64,000 nucleotides of DNA from positions 866,001 to 930,000 of the forward strand of contig NZ_CP118747.1 of NCBI RefSeq assembly GCF_030996345.1. The letters run 5' to 3'. How positions within the stretch are numbered: the stretch's first letter is position 1; each line of letters starts with the position of its first letter. Positions 8,744 to 17,373 of this stretch are shown one piece after another. The DNA comes from Acidithiobacillus sp. AMEEHan (GTDB lineage: Bacteria; Pseudomonadota; Gammaproteobacteria; Acidithiobacillales; Acidithiobacillaceae). The position numbers were made by a program, and so were the translations under genes. Under the pieces are notes generated by a model. The model did not search any database. It was not told the DNA's origin and saw nothing but the letters and a program-made list of their open reading frames with translations.

Positions 8744-9620
8744 GGGTCACCCCCTGCCGTCTTGAGGCCATAAAATCGTTCCAATCGGTGCAGCCCGGTG
8801 GGATCTCAGCGGGCGGTGGCAATATCTTTGCACGCGCGCGCTCGGCCGCTTCCCGAGCTTTCCGTAGACCCACGCTGTCAAAGTCCGGGCATAGCACAAT
8901 ATCCAGCGCAGGCCATCGGCGACGGGCCTCTGTGGCCACGGCTTGAAGGTTGCCGGCGTCGAGCCCGGCAATGACGCAGACGAGCGGACGCAAGGCTTGG
9001 AGAGCACAGGCGGTGGCCCAGCCCTCGGCAATCCATAGTTGGAGTTTTCCGTCCGGCTTTTCTGCTACTGGGATAAAAGCCCCGGCCTTTTTCATGCCGC
9101 TGAGGAATCGCTTTTGACCGTCCGGCCGGATGTACTGCACTCCGCGCAAATATCCCGGAAAATCCAGCACAGGCAGGACCAAAGCGTCACCGCGTTGGCG
9201 GGCAATGCCCGGCTCTAAGCCTTTTCTGCGTAGGTAATCGTGGTTTCGGGCGGCAGGCCTGGCATGCTTCCAGACCCATGCGCCACGCTTGGCGGCTTCA
9301 TAGTGTTGAGCTTCTCTTTCGGTCTGTGCGGTGGCCCGTTCCTGCTCAATTCTTCGGCGCAGGATGGCGAGTTCGACATGGTTCAGGGTTCGAAAGTGCT
9401 TGGCACACCAGTTGACGCGGGCTCCGGTTTTCCATGAGCCACCAGCGCCAGAGGCGGGCGGGTCAAGGTGTAGAACATGCCAGCCGTTGCGGGTACCCCG
9501 TCGATCGCCCTCGACGTGATGGCGGTGAAGGTTTCCATCGGGCACCAGCTCTGCAGGGCTTGCCGGCGCAACGCCGGCAGCTTGGAGCGTATGGAAGAGC
9601 TCAAGACGGGGGTCATTCAT
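8736..9620 (-). CDS. Toprim-domain DNA primase
   Basis: A 294-aa protein. Toprim landmarks are visible: the catalytic Glu in LWIAEGWATA near residue 195 and the DxD-like CPDFDSVGLRKA near residue 248. The N-terminal part has an HHVEGDRRGTRNGW segment like the zinc-finger/cofactor region of phage P4- and DUF3987-associated primases, without the usual full set of zinc ligands. It overlaps both neighbours (4 and 8 bases), consistent with one translationally coupled replication operon. Confidence 0.8.
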   Translation of the reverse strand: MNDPRLELFHTLQAAGVAPASPAELVPDGNLHRHHVEGDRRGTRNGWHVLHLDPPASGAGGSWKTGARVNWCAKHFRTLNHVELAILRRRIEQERATAQTEREAQHYEAAKRGAWVWKHARPAARNHDYLRRKGLEPGIARQRGDALVLPVLDFPGYLRGVQYIRPDGQKRFLSGMKKAGAFIPVAEKPDGKLQLWIAEGWATACALQALRPLVCVIAGLDAGNLQAVATEARRRWPALDIVLCPDFDSVGLRKAREAAERARAKILPPPAEIPPGCTDWNDFMASRRQGVTHA

Positions 9621-10432
9621 AATCCACCCCCTGCCTTTTGACCGTGAGCGATTCTTGGGCGGCCTCGCTGGCGGGGAACGGAATCGTCTGATTTTCTGGG
9701 CGGGTTTAACGCGTACTCGAAGTGTTTTTGGGTAAATCTCGGCCCGAAAGCTGTTTTGACCGGAGCGGGGAACTGGCCGGCACTGACTTTATTACGAAGG
9801 GTTTGGGGCGCTACCCCAAAAAGCGCAGAAAATGCAGAGTATGTGTAGAATAGTTCTCGGGGTGATTCGCCGTCTCCCCCGCCATCGTCATCGGCAGATT
9901 TGCTGCTCGCCTTGCTGCGAGTCGCTGTGGCTGCTCCAGCTTGCCGGCCCTGGCCGCGGTGCGCCTTAGTAACACCCTGAGAGTGAGCAAGAGCTGCTTT
10001 AACATTCCCGACCGCTCCGAGTTCTGCATACGGAGAGCGCCTGCTTGCTCTGCGAATGGCGGACCGGCATCGACCGATGAATTGGCTGGCGTCATGGGAA
10101 CTGCTGATATCTAGCGCATCTGCAGCGGCAATTATGGCCTTGCCGACCGCCTTTTTCTCAATGTGCAGCCATTTCGCAAGGGCAGCAAAAATGCCGAGGT
10201 AGCAGGAGGCTCCCAAGGCAGTAACGGCGCCTGCAAGAAGCAGCATGGTCACCGCCGCCAGGGCATCTGCTCCATCCGGGGTCAGCCATGCCTGAGGACT
10301 GACAAATAGTCTTATGGTCCAGACGGTTAACACATCGATAAAAGCTAGCAAGACCAACCACCACAACCAATCTCGGATCTGGCGCTTAGGCGCGCGCGAC
10401 ATAGAATTCACGCTTTGAATAGGCTTCAGCAT
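9617..10432 (-). CDS. Membrane-anchored protein with C-terminal HTH
   Basis: A 271-aa protein with GGAGGTGAT five bases before the ATG. Two hydrophobic helices lie at about residues 22-44 and 60-87 (WLWWLVLLAFIDVLTVWTI; VTMLLLAGAVTALGASCYL). A low-complexity linker rich in Ser, Ala and Gly follows, then an AlpA/MerR-like HTH (FSALFGVAPQTLRNKVSAGQ). It is first in the replication operon. A membrane-tethered DNA-binding protein could act in partition, replication control or membrane anchoring of the replicon; this is inference. Confidence 0.6.
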   Translation of the reverse strand: MLKPIQSVNSMSRAPKRQIRDWLWWLVLLAFIDVLTVWTIRLFVSPQAWLTPDGADALAAVTMLLLAGAVTALGASCYLGIFAALAKWLHIEKKAVGKAIIAAADALDISSSHDASQFIGRCRSAIRRASRRSPYAELGAVGNVKAALAHSQGVTKAHRGQGRQAGAATATRSKASSKSADDDGGGDGESPRELFYTYSAFSALFGVAPQTLRNKVSAGQFPAPVKTAFGPRFTQKHFEYALNPPRKSDDSVPRQRGRPRIAHGQKAGGGL

Positions 10433-10734
10433 GCATCACCTCCACGATCATAGGATCGGCTAGCCCTGCCGATCACTCCCATAATGTACTTCTGGCTGTT
10501 TGCTCGATCAAGCGTGATCAGGATCATGTTGTGTTTCCGTCGACTTAATAGAACAACATATAGTGTGTAACCGACAACGAATGCGCATAATCTGCGCGAC
10601 ACTGGCGCGACACTTGGAAAATTATAGGCAGGGATGGTTCGGTAAACATCGGGAGACGTGATTTGTAACATGCTGATAATATGGTAGTATATTTTCACCC
10701 GGATTCTCAGAAGGTTAGCGTGTTATAACATTTG
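10433..10734. other. Control region upstream of the replication operon
   Basis: About 300 bp between the first replication gene and the attachment site. It is AT-rich in places and holds two tandem 11-bp repeats (10594-10615), so it probably includes the operon promoter and may include a replication origin. A leftward open frame of 90 codons exists (10426-10698) but has no ribosome site or recognisable composition and was not called. Confidence 0.4.
10594..10615. repeat. Two tandem 11-bp repeats
   Basis: GCGCGACACTG is followed directly by GCGCGACACTT. The spacing of 11 bp places both copies on nearly the same DNA face. Only two copies are present, so calling them iterons is speculative; they may be an operator for the HTH protein. 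Confidence 0.4.
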
Positions 10735-10782
10735 GGACTGAAAATCCTCGTGTCGGTGGTTCGATTCCGCCCCTGGGCACCA
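10734..10782 (+). other. tRNA-Phe 3' fragment, probable attachment site
   Basis: The 49 bases contain the anticodon loop CTGAAAA (anticodon GAA), the variable region, a T-arm GGTGG-TTCGATT-CCGCC, the 3' acceptor strand CCTGGGC and ACCA. No matching 5' acceptor (GCCCAGG) occurs upstream, so this is not an intact tRNA. Integrases of the tyrosine family commonly use tRNA 3' halves as att sites and leave such a copy at the far end of the inserted element. Its orientation predicts the intact tRNA-Phe to the left of the window and makes 10782 the right boundary of the element. Confidence 0.75.
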
Positions 10783-10805
10783 AATAACACAAAGACTTTA
10801 CGTGA

Positions 10806-10919
10806 CTTTTTGCTAGGTTTTTCTTTCGTGCTGGCATCAAAGACCTGCGCTTTCATGATCTGCGCCATTCGGACTGTTGCGCGGTGATAGCAGTATTTTT
10901 AGAATGCTATCATTGATAG
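10806..10919 (+). pseudogene. Tyrosine recombinase (integrase) fragment
   Basis: The stretch just after the att site encodes FARFFFRAGIKDLRFHDLRH between a TGA at 10803-10805 and a nearby stop; LRFHDLRH is the HxLR box II motif of tyrosine recombinases. No start codon and no catalytic Tyr region are present. It is a fossil of an older integrase gene, probably from an earlier insertion at the same tRNA. Confidence 0.65.
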
Positions 10920-10920
10920 C
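10885..10920. promoter_or_regulatory. Palindromic operator of the toxin-antitoxin operon
   Basis: GCTATCATTGATAGC (10906-10920) is a perfect palindrome around a central base, and a further TGATAGC half-site lies at 10885-10891. It sits 20 bases before the antitoxin ATG, where FitA/VapB ribbon-helix-helix proteins with their toxin normally bind to repress the operon. Confidence 0.55.
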
Positions 10921-10940
10921 GTAGAGCGCAGGAGGCCAAG

Positions 10941-11195
10941 ATGGCGACAGTTACCATCAGAAATCTGCCGGACGAGGTGCATCGCGCACTTCGTGTACGC
11001 GCAGCAACGCATGGCCGCAGCACCGAGGCCGAAATCCGCGACATCCTCGAATCGACCGTTCGCCCGCCGGAGCGGCTTCGCCTGGGCACGGCCTTGGCCG
11101 AGCTGGGCCGCCGCGTCGGGCTGACCGATGACGACATCGCAGCCTTCGAGCAGTTGCGCGACAAGACCCCGGCCGAGCCTGTGAGGTGTGAATGA
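10941..11195 (+). CDS. FitA/VapB-type antitoxin
   Basis: An 84-aa protein with a ribbon-helix-helix N terminus (MATVTIRNLPDEVHRALRVR, then GRSTEAEIRDIL), typical of FitA antitoxins. The C-terminal half should wrap around the toxin. It has an AGGAGG ribosome site and overlaps the toxin gene by 4 bases. A palindromic operator lies just upstream. Such pairs often stabilise mobile DNA; this one lies just outside the element boundary. Confidence 0.85.
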   Translation: MATVTIRNLPDEVHRALRVRAATHGRSTEAEIRDILESTVRPPERLRLGTALAELGRRVGLTDDDIAAFEQLRDKTPAEPVRCE

Positions 11196-11614
11196 TCGTC
11201 TTGGACACCAATGTCGTTTCCGAGGCGATGAAAGCGCAACCCAATCCCGCCGTGCGGGCGTGGCTGGATAAGCAAGCGGCCGAAACCCTCTACCTGTCCA
11301 GCGTCACGCTTGCTGAACTGCTGTTTGGCATCGGCGCCTTGCCGTCCGGTCGGCGCAAAGATGCGCTGTCGCAAACGCTGGATGGTCTGCTGGAGCTGTT
11401 CGGGGGTCGCGTGCTTGCCTTCGACACCGACGCAGCACGACACTACGCCGAGCTGGCCGTTACCGCCCGTGCCGCTGGCAAGGGTTTCCCTACACCAGAC
11501 GGCTACATCGCCGCCATTGCGAACGCTCGCGGCTTCACCGTCGCCACACGCGACGTTGCGCCGTTCCAAGCGGCCGGTCTCAATGTCATCAACCCGTGGG
11601 ATGCCCTGCAGTGA
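11192..11614 (+). CDS. FitB/VapC-type PIN-domain toxin
   Basis: A 140-aa PIN-domain ribonuclease. The acidic active-site residues are visible: MIVLDTNVVSE (Asp5), the conserved Glu in SSVTLAELLFGI, and the C-terminal TPDGYIAAIA and ATRD segments. Members of this family cleave RNA, often tRNA, when the antitoxin is lost. All key residues appear intact, so the pair is likely functional. Confidence 0.88.
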   Translation: MIVLDTNVVSEAMKAQPNPAVRAWLDKQAAETLYLSSVTLAELLFGIGALPSGRRKDALSQTLDGLLELFGGRVLAFDTDAARHYAELAVTARAAGKGFPTPDGYIAAIANARGFTVATRDVAPFQAAGLNVINPWDALQ

Positions 11615-11995
11615 CGGCACAGGAGAGTCTCCCCACGGCGCTGTCAGCATCGTGACGCCGGCGAGCTGGCTAGGTCACCGAGCTGTCGCGCGTCTTGGGT
11701 ACCTGCACAGGCACTGGGCCTACACGCGTGAGAATCTCGCGCTCTCGAAACCCTTTTCTAGCAACAGTGCGCCACCCCATAAAGTCAGCTGTAGACTGCC
11801 CGTACACCAGATTCGATCATAGCTCGCCGATGTCTCCAGGGCACGACCTCATTCTGCCTGCGCATGCGCTATTCTCCCTCCTCATGCGAGATGACCCTCT
11901 GCTCGGCCCCGCGGTTTTCTCCCGGACAGAATTGCGGCAGGATTGCGCCATGTGGCCAAGGATAGATAAACACCGCCCGCGATGCCGGAGGAACG
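11615..11995. other. Intergenic region with an IS remnant
   Basis: About 380 bp between the toxin gene and the polysaccharide cluster. The only recognisable content is a 68-bp stretch at 11759-11826 that matches a transposase fragment at 21730-21799. The rest shows no gene-like frame. Confidence 0.5.
11759..11826 (-). repeat. Short ISAs1-type transposase remnant
   Basis: This stretch is similar over its whole length to 21730-21799, which encodes the SSYDRKRRTGSPQLTSGEW part of an ISAs1-family transposase. Only this piece survives here and it contains an indel, so it is dead sequence marking an old insertion. Confidence 0.55.
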
Positions 11996-13447
11996 TTGCG
12001 ACACGATAGCCCGCAGCGCTGGATCCCTCTCGCTCTGATTCTCGGGGACCTGTTCGCCTTTTTCCTCGCCGTCTACTTCAGCCGCCTGAGCCATGCCTGG
12101 TATTACCACGAAAGCGTCTGGTATGTATTGGACAACTGGTGGGGCAGCCTCGTCGAGGTCAATATCCTGCTTTTTCTGCTCCTTGCTTTTCTAGGCATTG
12201 TTGCCTTTCAACTCAAGGGGCACTATGCCCGTCGGCGCGTGGTTTGGGATGAAATCGGCGACATCCTGGCCGTGTTCACCGTGCTCCTGGGCCTGAACGC
12301 TGCCATCGCCTTCAGCGGTAAATGGCCCCTGTCGCGCCTCTGGCTCTTTTCCTTTTGGCTACTCGCCCTGCTTTTGGTACCAGCAGTACGTTTGCTACTC
12401 CGCCGCGCATTTCTGTGGCTCAAGCTGTGGAAGCGACCGGTAGCGGTCATCGGCAGTGGCCCCGCCGCCTGGGACGCCATCGCCGCCGTGCAGAGCGATC
12501 CCGTCCTGGGCTATGAGGTTCGTTGGGTGCTCTGTCCCGACGACACGGAACCCTATGCCAGGCTTTCCGATCCCAGAAACCATTTCCACGTCACCCCCCT
12601 CGGTTCCGATCCGCTAGCTACCCTGCGTGCCCTGGGCAGCCCCGAAACCATCTTGGCTTTGGACAACAAACAATGGAGCCTGCAGGAATCGCTCATTCGC
12701 CTGCTCGGACTGCACTACCCCAATCTCGCCATCGCGCCTGCCCTACGCGGCCTACCGCTCTACGGCCTCGAAGTGATGCACTTTTTCAGTCACGAAGTCT
12801 TCATGCTGCGGATTCGTGACAATCTGGCTCGTCCTGGTCCGCGTCTGGTGAAACGCGCCTTTGATCTGCTGTCATCCGTCGTTCTGCTGCTCGTGCTCAG
12901 CCCCGTGTTTCTGTTCATTGCCTGGCGCATCAAGGCCGGAGATGGTGGCCCGGTCTTTTTCCGTCAGGAACGCGTTGGCCGAGCCGGGCAGAGTTTTGCC
13001 TGCTGGAAATTTCGCAGCATGGTTCCCGACGCCGAAGCACGCCTACGGCGTTATCTGGCCGAAAATCCCGCGATTGCCGAAGAGTACCAGCGCAACTTCA
13101 AGCTGCGCGACGACCCCCGCATCACCCGGATTGGCAAGTTCCTGCGCCGTAGCAGCCTGGACGAACTGCCGCAGCTCTTCAATGTGCTTTTTGGCGAGAT
13201 GAGCCTGGTGGGGCCGCGGCCACTTCTCGCCCGCGAAACCGAGCGCTACGGGCCGAATATCGCCCTGTATCACCTGGTCAGGCCGGGCATCACTGGCCTC
13301 TGGCAGGTGAGCGGAAGGTCCGAGACCACCTTTGATGACCGCAGCGCCCTGGATGCCTGGTATGTCAAAAACTGGACCCTCTGGTACGATATCGTCATCT
13401 TACTGCGTACGGTCGGGGTGGTGTTGGGAAGAAATGGTGCTTACTGA
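11996..13447 (+). CDS. Polyprenyl-phosphate sugar-1-phosphate transferase (WbaP-like)
   Basis: A 483-aa protein with a probable TTG start, GGAGG five bases upstream. Four to five N-terminal transmembrane helices are followed by a CoA-binding-like domain (VAVIGSGPAAWD near residue 143) and the bacterial sugar transferase catalytic domain: KRAFDLLSSVVLLLVLSPVF near 284, GGPVFFRQERVGR, RRSSLDELPQLFNVL, MSLVGPRP and RPGITGLWQVSGRS. It transfers a sugar phosphate to undecaprenyl phosphate and starts repeat-unit synthesis at the inner membrane. It heads the polysaccharide cluster. Confidence 0.88.
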   Translation: MRHDSPQRWIPLALILGDLFAFFLAVYFSRLSHAWYYHESVWYVLDNWWGSLVEVNILLFLLLAFLGIVAFQLKGHYARRRVVWDEIGDILAVFTVLLGLNAAIAFSGKWPLSRLWLFSFWLLALLLVPAVRLLLRRAFLWLKLWKRPVAVIGSGPAAWDAIAAVQSDPVLGYEVRWVLCPDDTEPYARLSDPRNHFHVTPLGSDPLATLRALGSPETILALDNKQWSLQESLIRLLGLHYPNLAIAPALRGLPLYGLEVMHFFSHEVFMLRIRDNLARPGPRLVKRAFDLLSSVVLLLVLSPVFLFIAWRIKAGDGGPVFFRQERVGRAGQSFACWKFRSMVPDAEARLRRYLAENPAIAEEYQRNFKLRDDPRITRIGKFLRRSSLDELPQLFNVLFGEMSLVGPRPLLARETERYGPNIALYHLVRPGITGLWQVSGRSETTFDDRSALDAWYVKNWTLWYDIVILLRTVGVVLGRNGAY

Positions 13448-13625
13448 TTTAGTGCGATATGGCTCGCATTGGGCGAGCTGCCATATACCAAGAGGGAACC
13501 TCGATTGACCCCTAAAACTGACCACGAGTTGTGACAAAGCCTGCCTAGGCTACACGGTAGCCATTTTAAGTCCATTTCCTCACTGATTTGGGCTTTTTAG
13601 CCAGAATTTCTCGACTCTGGGCGCA

Positions 13626-14684
13626 TTATGCCCCCAGAAAGGCCAAACGGCGCATGTTGTACACCACGACCATCATGCCCATGGCAAAGGTGGCACGAGC
13701 CTGACCAATAGTGCGAATACGCTTGCCGCCCCATTGGGTGATGGCGGCGAAGACATGCTCCACCCGTGCCCGGATCTTGGCAATGCGCCGGCTCCGACGA
13801 TCCTGACAAGCAGAAAGAGGCTTGCCCATCTTCGCCCTGCGCTGAATCTGCGGACGGTACCCGTGCTCCCGCAGGCGCTCCTCGCGTTCTGCGCCGACGT
13901 AGCCTTTGTCGGCGTAGATCTCGCCGCTGGTGTTCCATTGGTCCAGTGCCGCCTCCAAACGCTGGGAGTCGTGGACACTGGCTGTGTCGGCTACCCAGGT
14001 GCGGATGTGCTTCCGATCCACACTCACGGTCATCTTATATCCTTAGTGCGACTTGCCATGTTTCTTGGTCCAGGTGGCATCAGAGTCTTTCTGCCGCCGC
14101 TTGGCGGGCCTCCAGTCGACAGGAACGGCGTTCTGTTCGACCTGTTCTTTGTCTCCCTTGGTAAAATGCTGCTTCGGCGTAGGCACCAAGGTGGCGTCGA
14201 CAATTTGCCCGGCACGTGCTTCCAAGCCATGGGCGTGAATTTGCCGATCAAGCTCCTCGAATAAGGCAGAGACACCCTCTACTCCAATCCGGTTCTCAAA
14301 GTTCCAAATCGTGGTCCGGTCAGGAACGTAGCGAGAATGTTCCAAGCCGCAGAAACACAGGAAACTACGACGATCCAAAAGCTGATACTCGGTCTGCTCA
14401 TCAGAGAGGCCATACATGCGCTTGATGACCAGAATTCGTACCACCACTTCCGTGGGATAGGATGGCCGCCCACCCTTGGGCTGCGCAGGGCGGGGAGGAA
14501 TCTTCTCTATGGCCGCGTCCAATGCAGAGAAATCCACCACTGCATCGATCTTCTGCAGTGGATCGGCAAAGCCATCCATCTTCAGGGCTCGTTCTTGCTC
14601 TGCCAACAGATCACTCGTTACCGCCGTTCTCCGCGCAATCACCTTATCAACCCCAATCGCTCTGGACAGACGCCATTCTACCAA
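13626..14684 (-). pseudogene. IS5-type transposase broken by one ochre codon
   Basis: One continuous 353-codon frame with a single TAA at 14043-14045 between KKHGKSH and GYKMTVSVD, where the family has Tyr (TAC to TAA). DDE residues are on both sides: QIVDATLVP before, YADKGYVG and RARVEHVF after. The true start is probably internal to the leftmost in-frame codon. A single substitution has silenced an otherwise whole transposase. Terminal repeats were not resolved by eye. Confidence 0.8.
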
Positions 14685-14734
14685 ATCCGTGAGACCAGCG
14701 GGTTATTCGAGGTGCCCATAAGTCTACGAAACGC

Positions 14735-15844
14735 CTACAGCGAAGTGACAAAACGATCAACAACGCCTAATGCTTCTGAAATAGCAATGTCCATATCTAG
14801 ATAGCGGTATGTACCTAACCGACCAACAAATGTAACTCCATGCTCTTGCCTTGCCATTTGAAGGTATTTTTCCAGCTGTTGTTTATCGTCGACAAGACGT
14901 ATAGGATAATAGGGCGAATCGCTAGGCCCACACAGCCGACTGTATTCGCGATAAACTATTGTCTTTTCGTGGTTTTCCCAAGGTGTGAAGTGCTTATGCT
15001 CAACTATGCGAGTCCAGGGAACATCTTCGTCACAGTAATTAATGACAGCATTTCCTTGAAAGTCTCCATCTTCCTGAATTCTTTCAAAATCTAATGTTCG
15101 ATAGCCTAAGTGGCCTTCGCTATAACCGAACCACGAATCGATTGGCCCGCTGTAAAATATATGTTCAAAATTTTTTGCCGAATCCCTAGTAAAAACGGTT
15201 GACAGCTGAACGGAAATGTTTGGATGATCAAGAATTCTTTCAATAATAAAGGTGTATCCATTTTTTGGCATTCCTTGATATTTGCAAGAATAATAATTAT
15301 CATCATAATTAAATCGTACGGGCAGTCTCCTAAGAATGCTTGCTGGCAGTTTTTGAGGTTCGATTCCCCACTGCTTTCTTGTGTATCCACGGAAAAATGT
15401 TTCATATATTTCGCGGCCAACAAAACTAAGTGCTTGCTGTTCGAAAGTTTCAGGGTTGGAAATGCTGAGGTCGGCCTTATGTTTTATAAAGTCTTCTGCC
15501 TCTCGTGGAGAAAGTTGCTTGCCGAATAACTGATTTATTGTTAAAAGGTTTATTGGTAGAGAATATACTTTTCCCCTGGCGTGCGCTTTTACACGATTTA
15601 CGAAAGGAATTATTTCGTCAAATTGGTTAATATAGTTCCACACTTTATCGCTATTAGTGTGAAAAATATGAGGTCCATATACGTGAATCATAATATTTGT
15701 TTCGGAGTCTCGTTGGGTAAAACAATTCCCTGCAACATGTGGTCGCGCGTCTACAACCAAAACACGCATCCCCCTCTCAGCTAACTCCCGAGCGATAACG
15801 GATCCAGAAAATCCAGCACCAACGCAAACAATATACCCATTCAT
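14735..15844 (-). CDS. glf: UDP-galactopyranose mutase
   Basis: A 369-aa flavoprotein; the start at 15844 is preceded by GAGGG. The N-terminal FAD fold is clear (IVCVGAGFSGSVIARELAER), followed by HVYGPHIFHTNSDKVW and the FFRGYTRKQWG segment, all typical of Glf. It converts UDP-galactopyranose to UDP-galactofuranose, predicting galactofuranose in the surface polysaccharide. The gene is AT-rich compared with the backbone and lies between two dead IS copies, which suggests horizontal origin. Confidence 0.92.
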   Translation of the reverse strand: MNGYIVCVGAGFSGSVIARELAERGMRVLVVDARPHVAGNCFTQRDSETNIMIHVYGPHIFHTNSDKVWNYINQFDEIIPFVNRVKAHARGKVYSLPINLLTINQLFGKQLSPREAEDFIKHKADLSISNPETFEQQALSFVGREIYETFFRGYTRKQWGIEPQKLPASILRRLPVRFNYDDNYYSCKYQGMPKNGYTFIIERILDHPNISVQLSTVFTRDSAKNFEHIFYSGPIDSWFGYSEGHLGYRTLDFERIQEDGDFQGNAVINYCDEDVPWTRIVEHKHFTPWENHEKTIVYREYSRLCGPSDSPYYPIRLVDDKQQLEKYLQMARQEHGVTFVGRLGTYRYLDMDIAISEALGVVDRFVTSL

Positions 15845-15926
15845 TGAATAACCCTCATCACCTACAAACAATCAAAACTCAATAGTAAAGAGGCATAGTA
15901 CCGAACTTAAAACATACCCCTTAAGA

Positions 15927-17170
15927 GTCCACTGAAAAACCTGGCGATAATATTGTCAACACATTTGATTTTCACCCGAATGCCCAAATGAGCGGCTCGC
16001 GGTTTTCGTGGTCATGTTGCTCGATTTACCGAACTCTGGGCGCAGTGAACCCATCACGCCACCGCCAGTCGCACCATGCGCGCCAGATCGAAGGCAGTGG
16101 AAACCAGGGTGAAGTGCAGGCTCACACGATCCAAGCCACGGAATCGCATATTGCGCATCTCGCCCACACTCTTCATCCAGCCGAAGATCGACTCAATCCG
16201 CTTACGCACACGGATACTGATGAAATACTCTACGTGACGGGTGGTGCGCCCATCAATCGCCGAACATTTGCATTTGCGGGCCACATGTGGCACGACGTTG
16301 CGGTCACGAAGATCCTTCACGAATTCGTGCCGGTCATAGCCCTTGTCGGTCCCCAGGGTGATGCGATCCGTACCGCCCAGATCATCGAGGAGCTGCACTG
16401 CAGCATCCACTTCTGCCGTACCATCCGCTGTGGTGACCTGCTCGCCGGAAATAAACCCATGCCGGTTGTCCATTAGCACGTGCCCCAGATAGAGGCCAAC
16501 CGCGAAGCATCAACCTGAGCCTTCTTGTAGAGGCGGCAATCGGGGTCTACAATTGGCGCATGGGTGTCATTGCTCCGCTTCTGCCCGCGGGAATCAGAGC
16601 CATCGCCCTGTCGGTTATCCGGGTCTTTGGGCCGAAAGGATTTCTGTGAAGCGCAGGCTTCCAGGAAAGTGCCATCCACAGAGAATTGGTCCTCGGAGAG
16701 TCGTCCTTGATTCCGTGCCGTCTCCACGACCGTCTGGAAAAAGCGCTGCTTGGTTCCATTATCCAACAAGCGATCCCGGTTCTGGGTAGACTCCGTCGAC
16801 ACCCAAATCGGGGAATCCATTCCTAGGCCCACAACCAGCGGAACAAGAGATTGTAATCGAGCTGTTCCATGAGTTGGCGTTCCTCCGAGCGAACGCTGTA
16901 AAAGACCTGCAAAAGCAAAGCGCGGACCAGATGCACTGGGGGAATTGAGGGGCAGTCAAGGTCCGAATAGATCTGGTTGAAGTGACCGTCGAGCTCAGCC
17001 AAGGATCGGTCCAAGATCACCCGGATCGCACGCAGGGGATGATCCGCTGATACACGCTCCTCCGGGAGAAGATAACTGAACAACACGCCCATCCCTACTT
17101 GGCTCCACGTATGAATGAATCTTCCCCACCCCCTGTTCCGCCAATTGTATTCCAGACATTTCGGTCGCTG
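15927..17170 (-). mobile_element. Decayed IS5-type element, second copy
   Basis: This region resembles the intact element at 26.5-27.7 kb along its length. The left end carries CTGAAAAAC at 15932-15940 as in that copy; the right end is recognisable at CGCCAATTGTATTCC near 17140 but is worn. Orientation is the same as that of the other copy. Confidence 0.65.
16054..17125 (-). pseudogene. Frameshifted IS5-type transposase
   Basis: Three reading-frame pieces (about 16823-17125, 16473-16832, 16054-16479) align in order with the intact 351-aa transposase at 26629-27684. There is an extra codon (SVRSEERQ against SVRSERQ), one frameshift after LLFRW and another after SRLA. The DDE residues can be followed (FSVDGTF, LGTDKGYD, RKRIESIFGW), but no single product can be made. 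Confidence 0.8.
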
Positions 17171-17373
17171 CTTAAAATAAAAGCGAGATAGTTCCCGAGA
17201 CATCTAGAATGAGCACCCTGTGATTAACAGCGTCATAGATGATTTCAAAATAAGGCGCTTCTCAAATCCATTGATTCTCCCGTTAAAAGAAAAATCTAGA
17301 TAATTCGAACTAACTGATATTTTGATATGCCTGTTTTTCCAGTGTGCCAAGTATACGTACGCACGCGTTTTAA

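Noticed and set aside
10426-10698. A 90-codon leftward frame upstream of the replication operon
   Set aside because: No ribosome site, no recognisable composition, and it overlaps the start of the better-supported membrane HTH gene.
10680-10782. Intact tRNA-Phe gene
   Set aside because: The 3' half is good but no 5' acceptor strand GCCCAGG or normal D-arm is found upstream, so it is a fragment.
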